Assembly: GCF_000421645.1 (NCBI RefSeq)
Contig: NZ_ATXK01000006.1
Span: forward strand, 62,001-126,000
DNA length: 64,000 nt
Reading direction: 5' to 3'
DNA from: Aurantimonas coralicida DSM 14790
GTDB lineage: Bacteria > Pseudomonadota > Alphaproteobacteria > Rhizobiales > Rhizobiaceae
Shown here: positions 59,930-64,000 of the stretch, piece after piece
Layout: every line of letters starts with the position of its first letter
Numbering within the stretch: the stretch's first letter is position 1
The notes under the pieces: model-generated
The model's database searches: none
Told to the model about the DNA's origin: nothing
What the model saw: the letters and a program-made list of their open reading frames with translations, nothing else
Position numbers and translations under genes: made by a program

Positions 59930-61861
59930 TTGGGAGAGACACAGACGGGCGCGGGCGTCGCGGCATCCGAGCGGGGGCAGGCGGGAACGCTCGCCATGCT
60001 GATGGCCGGCCTCGACCGGCTCGATCAGGGAATCACGCTGTTCGGTCCGGATCTGAAGCTGGTCTTCGCCAACAGCCGGCTGGTCGAACTGGTCGGCCTG
60101 CCGCAGGCGCTGGCCGAGCCGGGCACGCATTTCGAGACGATCGTGCGCCACAACGCGGCCCATGGCGAATACGGCCATGGCGACATCGAGGCGATGGTTG
60201 CCGATCGGGTCGCGGCGGCGCGTCGCTTCGAGCCGCACACGCTGGAGCGCACGCGGCCCAACGGCGTCGTCATCCGGGTCAGCGGCTGGCCGCTGCCCGA
60301 GGGAGGCTTTGCCACCGTTTACACCGACATCACCGACCAGCGCCGGCGCGAATTGCGGCTGGAGCAGCGGCTGCTGCGCCAGACCGAGGATCTGCGCCGC
60401 AGCGAGGAGAGGCTGCGGCTGATCGCCAACGAGGTGCCGGCCGGCATCGCCTATCTCGACCGGGACGAGGTGTTCCGTTTCGTCAATCGCCGCTTCGCCC
60501 GGGCCTACGGCCTGTCACCCGATGCAATCCCCGGCCTGCGCCATGACGAGGTGCTGAGCGCTGCCACCATGGCCCGCGTACGCCCGTTCTTCGCCCGCGC
60601 CAAGACCGGCGAGGCGCTCGACTTCGACCAGGAGATCGCCTTTCCGGACGGGCGGGTTCTCGACACGCGCACCTTTCTTCGGCCCGACCGCGACCCCGAC
60701 GGCACGCCGCGCGGCTTCTACGTGCTGACGGTGAACGTCACCAAGGAGAAGGAGGCCGCGGCGGCGCTCTTGCAGGCCCAGAAGATGGAGACGCTCGGCC
60801 AGCTTTCGTCCGGCATCGCCCATGACTTCAACAATCTCCTGACCATCATTCTCGGCAATCTGACGCCGCTCGTGGCCAGGATCGACGATCCGTCCCTGAA
60901 GGCGGAGATGCTGGAGCCGGCCATCCGCGCCACGCGGCGTGGCGCCGACCTGATGCGGCGGCTTCTGGCCGTCGCTCGTCGCCAGCCGCTGGAGCCCGCC
61001 GTGGTCGATATCGGCGAGACGATCCGGACCATCGTCGAACTGGTGCGCCCGTCGCTGCATGACGGCACCTGCATCGCGGTGGAGATCGACGGCACGCCCC
61101 ACGCCTTCGTCGATCCCGCCCAGCTCGAAGCCAGCCTGATCAACCTCGTGGTCAATGCCGCCGATGCCTGCCTGACCGGCGGCCGTATTCGGGTGGCGGC
61201 GGAAAACGACGCGGCGAGCGGCACCGTCGTGATCGTCGTCGCCGACGACGGCAAGGGCATGGACGAGGCCACGCGGCGAAAGATCTTCGAACCCTTCTTC
61301 TCCACCAAGACCGGCACCGAACGCTCCGGTCTCGGCCTGACCATGGTGCAGGGCTTCGTCACCGCCTCGCACGGCACGGTGGCGCTCGACACCGCCCCCG
61401 GAGAGGGCACGATATTCACCCTGCGCCTGCCTGCCGCGGAGGTGCCGGCAGAAGACGAGGCCGCAGCCGTAAGCGATGCGGGCCTGGACTGCTCCGACGG
61501 GCTGAGGGACCGCTTCGTGCTGCTGGTCGACGACGACGAGGAGGTCCGTACCGTGCTGCGCCGCGATCTCCTCGGCTGCGGGGCCCGTCTGATCGAGGCG
61601 AGCGGCGGGGCCGAGGCGTTGCAGCTTCTCGAAGCGGTGGACGGCATCGACTTCGTCCTCAGCGACATCACCATGCCGGGCGGCATGTCGGGCGTCGACC
61701 TCGCCGCCGAGATCGAACGGCGCCATCCGGGCAAGCGGATCGTCCTGATGACCGGCTTCGGCCAGGACGGCATACGGGCCGATCTCTCGCCGCGGGTGCG
61801 CGTCCTGCAGAAACCGTTCGAGCGGCGGGCCATCGTCTCCGCCTTCACGGCGGGGGGCTGA
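59930..61861 (+). CDS. PAS-domain hybrid histidine kinase with receiver domain
   Basis: The protein has 643 residues if started at TTG 59930; ATG 59996 is an alternative. It has two PAS domains (GLDRLDQGITLFGPDLKLVF at about 25, then LRLIANEVPAGIAYLDRDEV), a HisKA region with phospho-acceptor His in SGIAHDFNNLLTIIL (about 298), an ATPase (LVVNAADACL, ADDGKGMD, GLGLTMVQGF) and a C-terminal receiver domain from about 528 (FVLLVDDDEEVRTVL, Asp in FVLSDITMPGGMSG, KPF). No membrane helix is seen, so it probably senses an internal signal. It is divergent from livG and is followed by its likely partner regulator. Confidence 0.88.
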   Translation: MGETQTGAGVAASERGQAGTLAMLMAGLDRLDQGITLFGPDLKLVFANSRLVELVGLPQALAEPGTHFETIVRHNAAHGEYGHGDIEAMVADRVAAARRFEPHTLERTRPNGVVIRVSGWPLPEGGFATVYTDITDQRRRELRLEQRLLRQTEDLRRSEERLRLIANEVPAGIAYLDRDEVFRFVNRRFARAYGLSPDAIPGLRHDEVLSAATMARVRPFFARAKTGEALDFDQEIAFPDGRVLDTRTFLRPDRDPDGTPRGFYVLTVNVTKEKEAAAALLQAQKMETLGQLSSGIAHDFNNLLTIILGNLTPLVARIDDPSLKAEMLEPAIRATRRGADLMRRLLAVARRQPLEPAVVDIGETIRTIVELVRPSLHDGTCIAVEIDGTPHAFVDPAQLEASLINLVVNAADACLTGGRIRVAAENDAASGTVVIVVADDGKGMDEATRRKIFEPFFSTKTGTERSGLGLTMVQGFVTASHGTVALDTAPGEGTIFTLRLPAAEVPAEDEAAAVSDAGLDCSDGLRDRFVLLVDDDEEVRTVLRRDLLGCGARLIEASGGAEALQLLEAVDGIDFVLSDITMPGGMSGVDLAAEIERRHPGKRIVLMTGFGQDGIRADLSPRVRVLQKPFERRAIVSAFTAGG

Positions 61862-61900
61862 CGATGCCGGACCCGAGCCGTCTCCGGAGGGTGACGACGG

Positions 61901-62635
61901 ATGCATAAGCGCATCTTCATTCTCGAGGACGACCGCGATCTTGCCGCTGTCTTCGCGCGCGAGCTGACCGAGCAGGGCTTCGTGGTCGCGACCTTCCAGC
62001 GGATCGCCGATTTCCGCCGCCAGCTCGGCGCCGCGCCGCCGGATCTGTGCATCGTCGATCTTGGCCTGCCCGACGGCGACGGCCTCGCGCTTCTGAAGGA
62101 CGAACTCGGCCGGCACGGCCTGCCGATCGTCATCGTCAGCGGCCGTGGGGCGCTGGACGACCGGTTGCGGGGGCTGGAAAGCGGCGCCGACGATTACCTC
62201 ACCAAGCCGGTCGAGCCGCTGGAACTGGCCGCCCGCATCCGCAGCGTCCTGCGGCGCACGTCGCGCAACCGGGAGGCAACCCCGACGCTGCGCGCCAGCG
62301 CGACGGCGCGGACCGACATTGCCGAATTCGCCGGCTGGCGGGCCGACTTTGGCTCGCTGACCCTGCGCGCGCCCGGCGGCGCCGAGCAGCCGCTGTCACG
62401 CTCCGACGCTGAGCTCCTGCGTGCCTTCCTGGAAGCGCAGGGCAGGGTGCTCAGCCGCGACTTCCTGCTGGAGCTGTTCTCGGCCAGCGGCGAGGAGGCC
62501 TTCGACCGCAGCGTCGACGTGCGCGTCTCGCGGCTTCGCAAGAAGCTGGACGAGGACCCGAAGAAGCCCGTCCATGTGCGCACCGTCTATGGCGCCGGCT
62601 ATGTCTTCGCGACGCGGGTCGACTGGGTCGGCTGA
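61901..62635 (+). CDS. OmpR-type response regulator
   Basis: The protein has 244 residues. The receiver shows IFILEDDRDLA (acidic pair), phospho-accepting Asp in CIVDLGLPDGDG (about 53), and the Lys in LTKPVEP. The winged-helix output domain holds LSRSDAELLRAFLEAQGRVL and VRVSRLRKKLDEDPKKP, then VRTVYGAGYVF. It is the probable phosphorelay partner of the hybrid kinase 39 bp upstream. Target genes are not known from the sequence. Confidence 0.9.
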   Translation: MHKRIFILEDDRDLAAVFARELTEQGFVVATFQRIADFRRQLGAAPPDLCIVDLGLPDGDGLALLKDELGRHGLPIVIVSGRGALDDRLRGLESGADDYLTKPVEPLELAARIRSVLRRTSRNREATPTLRASATARTDIAEFAGWRADFGSLTLRAPGGAEQPLSRSDAELLRAFLEAQGRVLSRDFLLELFSASGEEAFDRSVDVRVSRLRKKLDEDPKKPVHVRTVYGAGYVFATRVDWVG

Positions 62636-62656
62636 CCGCTCGACCCTCGCACGTCC

Positions 62657-63661
62657 TCAGTCGGTGACGCCGAGCACGGCGATGCAGTCGCCCGCCTTGA
62701 CGAGGCCGGGGAAGTGCCTTGCCGCGAGGATGCCGTCCATCTTGGCGGTATATTCGTAGGGCGCGACGCCGGTGCGGTCGATCGGCCAGGCCCGCCCGAT
62801 GGGCTGGCCCTTGCGGACCGCGTCACCCAGATCCACCAGCGGCTCCATCATCCCGTCGATCTCCGAGAAGGTGAAGCAATCGTCCGACGGCATGTCGAGC
62901 CAGCGGGTCGGCCGTTCCTCGACCGCGCCCGACAGGATGCCGGCATGGCGCAGGAGATTGGCGGTGCCGCGCTTGGCGATGCCGGCGCTTTGGGCCGTCG
63001 CCGTGCCGCCGCCGCCGAGTTCGGTCGTCACGAACACCTTGCCGAGCTGTTCGACCGTGGTGTCGAACATGCCGACCGCATCGATCTCGCGCATCTTCAC
63101 CGACCAGGGTGCGCCGAAGGCGGCGACGGCGGCGATGCACTCCTCTTCCTGACGGCTGTCGTCCAACGCATGGGCGGCGGCGAAGGGCAGGAAGTCCAGC
63201 GTCTTGCCGCCGGAATGGAAGTCGAGCACGACATGCGCCATCGGCAGCAGGTAGCGGGTGACGTAGTCGGCGATCTTCTGGCTCGGCGTGCCGACGGGGG
63301 AGCCGGGAAACAGCCGGTTCAGATTGCCCTTGTCGATCGGCGAGGTCCGCGTGCCGGCGCGAAAAGCCGGATAGTTCATCGCCGGCAGGATGATGACCCT
63401 GCCGGTAATTTCCTCCATGGTCAGCCGCTGCGCGAGGTCGAAGAGCGCGATCGGCCCCTCATATTCGTCGCCGTGATTGCCGCCGGTCAGGAGCGCCGTC
63501 GGGCCGTCGCCATTCCTGGCGACGGTGATCGGGATCAGCACCGAGCCCCAGGCCGAATCGTCGCGGCTGTAGGGCATCCGCAGGAAGCCGTGCTGGATGC
63601 CGTCGGCCTGGAAATCGACCGTCGCCACCAGCGGCGAGGGCGCCAGATTGTCCTGCCGCAT
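62657..63661 (-). CDS. doeB: N-alpha-acetyl-L-2,4-diaminobutyrate deacetylase (ectoine degradation)
   Basis: The protein has 334 residues, of the succinylglutamate desuccinylase/aspartoacylase family. Zinc ligands: LLTGGNHGDEYEGP (His and Glu, about residue 60) and VVLDFHSGGKTLD (His, about 145). Close agreement in length and motifs with DoeB and its place directly after a doeA-like gene support removal of acetyl from acetyl-diaminobutyrate. Confidence 0.86.
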   Translation of the reverse strand: MRQDNLAPSPLVATVDFQADGIQHGFLRMPYSRDDSAWGSVLIPITVARNGDGPTALLTGGNHGDEYEGPIALFDLAQRLTMEEITGRVIILPAMNYPAFRAGTRTSPIDKGNLNRLFPGSPVGTPSQKIADYVTRYLLPMAHVVLDFHSGGKTLDFLPFAAAHALDDSRQEEECIAAVAAFGAPWSVKMREIDAVGMFDTTVEQLGKVFVTTELGGGGTATAQSAGIAKRGTANLLRHAGILSGAVEERPTRWLDMPSDDCFTFSEIDGMMEPLVDLGDAVRKGQPIGRAWPIDRTGVAPYEYTAKMDGILAARHFPGLVKAGDCIAVLGVTD

Positions 63662-63664
63662 GGC

Positions 63665-64000
63665 TCAGTCCTTCACGAAGAGCTGGCGCGGCACGTCGGC
63701 CAGAAGCTCGTAGCCGGTCTCGGTGATGGCAATCGACTCGGTGATCTCGATGCCCATGTCCTCCTGCCAGATGCCGGTCATGAAGTGGAACGTCATGCCG
63801 GGCTTCAGCTCGGTGCGGTCGCCGGGCCGCAGGCTCATGGTCCGCTCGCCCCAGTCCGGCGGATAGGACAGGCCGATCGGATAGCCGGCGCGGTTGTCCT
63901 TGATGATGCCGTAGGTCTTGAGCACCGCGAAGAAGGCATTGGCCAGATCCTCGCAGGTGTTGCCGGGCTTGGCCGCCTCGAGGCCCGCCTCCATGCCCTC
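63665..64000 (-). CDS. doeA: Ectoine hydrolase (M24 peptidase-like), 5' part outside window
   Basis: The visible C-terminal 111 codons run from the window edge to the stop at 63665. AGYPIGLSYPPDWGERTMSL, the metal-binding region TFHFMTGIWQEDMGIEITES and the end TETGYELLADVPRQLF match the DoeA type of M24/Xaa-Pro hydrolase-like enzymes that open the ectoine ring. It is followed three bases later by doeB in the same direction. The start codon is not in the window. Confidence 0.86.
   Translation of the reverse strand, partial: EGMEAGLEAAKPGNTCEDLANAFFAVLKTYGIIKDNRAGYPIGLSYPPDWGERTMSLRPGDRTELKPGMTFHFMTGIWQEDMGIEITESIAITETGYELLADVPRQLFVKD

Noticed and set aside
1-64000. CRISPR array
   Set aside because: No run of regularly spaced direct repeats with unique spacers was found; the phage repeats are irregular in spacing and orientation.

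Overview
The window looks like chromosome of a high-GC alphaproteobacterium, most likely of the order Hyphomicrobiales (Rhizobiales). This rests on the ChvE-GguAB sugar transporter, the Gph-RpiA-DUF2059-Gor gene order, the class II DAHP synthase, the malic enzyme fused to a phosphotransacetylase-like domain, and the MCE lipid transporter with an auxiliary lipoprotein. The genus cannot be fixed from what I can see.

Bases 1 to about 17,050 are the right part of an integrated prophage or phage-like element. It ends in a tyrosine integrase whose 3' end lies about 90 bp from the 3' end of a tRNA-Val(CAC) gene, the usual geometry for integration into a tRNA. The left end lies outside the window. 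Leftward genes (1-1854) include a probable virion protein. A gene-poor block (about 1855-2945) holds inverted repeats and a dense array of TGGACG/CGTCCA hexamers. Next comes a mixed-strand control region with small DNA-binding proteins. A long rightward operon of small genes (5708-12329) follows, many joined by ATGA, TAATG or TGATG junctions; it encodes HTH proteins, a stand-alone DnaA domain IV-like protein, a DEDDy-type 3'-5' exonuclease, zinc ribbons and a HAD-domain fusion. Between this operon and xis/int sits a cargo cassette (12307-15406) with a Vsr-like nickase, a C5-cytosine methyltransferase, a protein with a PD-(D/E)XK-like motif and a GIY-YIG protein. I read it as a restriction-modification locus with two candidate nucleases of different folds.

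Bases 17,195-37,066 carry housekeeping and metabolic genes: gph, rpiA, a DUF2059 secreted protein, gor, an alpha/beta hydrolase, a gamma-glutamylcyclotransferase-like protein, class II DAHP synthase, a DODA-type dioxygenase, a hemerythrin-like protein, a DedA protein, a full-length but catalytically degenerate NAD synthetase homologue, an MFS transporter, gltX, a malic enzyme, a UDP-diacylglucosamine hydrolase-like phosphoesterase coupled to a GT4 glycosyltransferase, and a dipeptide epimerase-like enolase. Bases 37,261-41,908 encode an Mla/MCE-type lipid transporter (permease, ATPase, MCE protein, lipoprotein).

Bases 42,025-51,403 form a sugar-catabolism island. A FadR-type GntR regulator lies between a leftward SDR/FAH-hydrolase pair and a rightward run of chvE-gguA-gguB, galactose dehydrogenase, dgoK and dgoA. 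Together they suggest import of galactose-type sugars and oxidation by the De Ley-Doudoroff route. The lactonase and galactonate dehydratase are missing from the cluster. Bases 51,430-59,723 are a leftward liv-type ABC transporter operon that contains two unrelated AMP-forming CoA ligases. Bases 59,930-62,635 are a hybrid histidine kinase and an OmpR-type regulator. The window ends with doeB and the 3' part of doeA (ectoine degradation).
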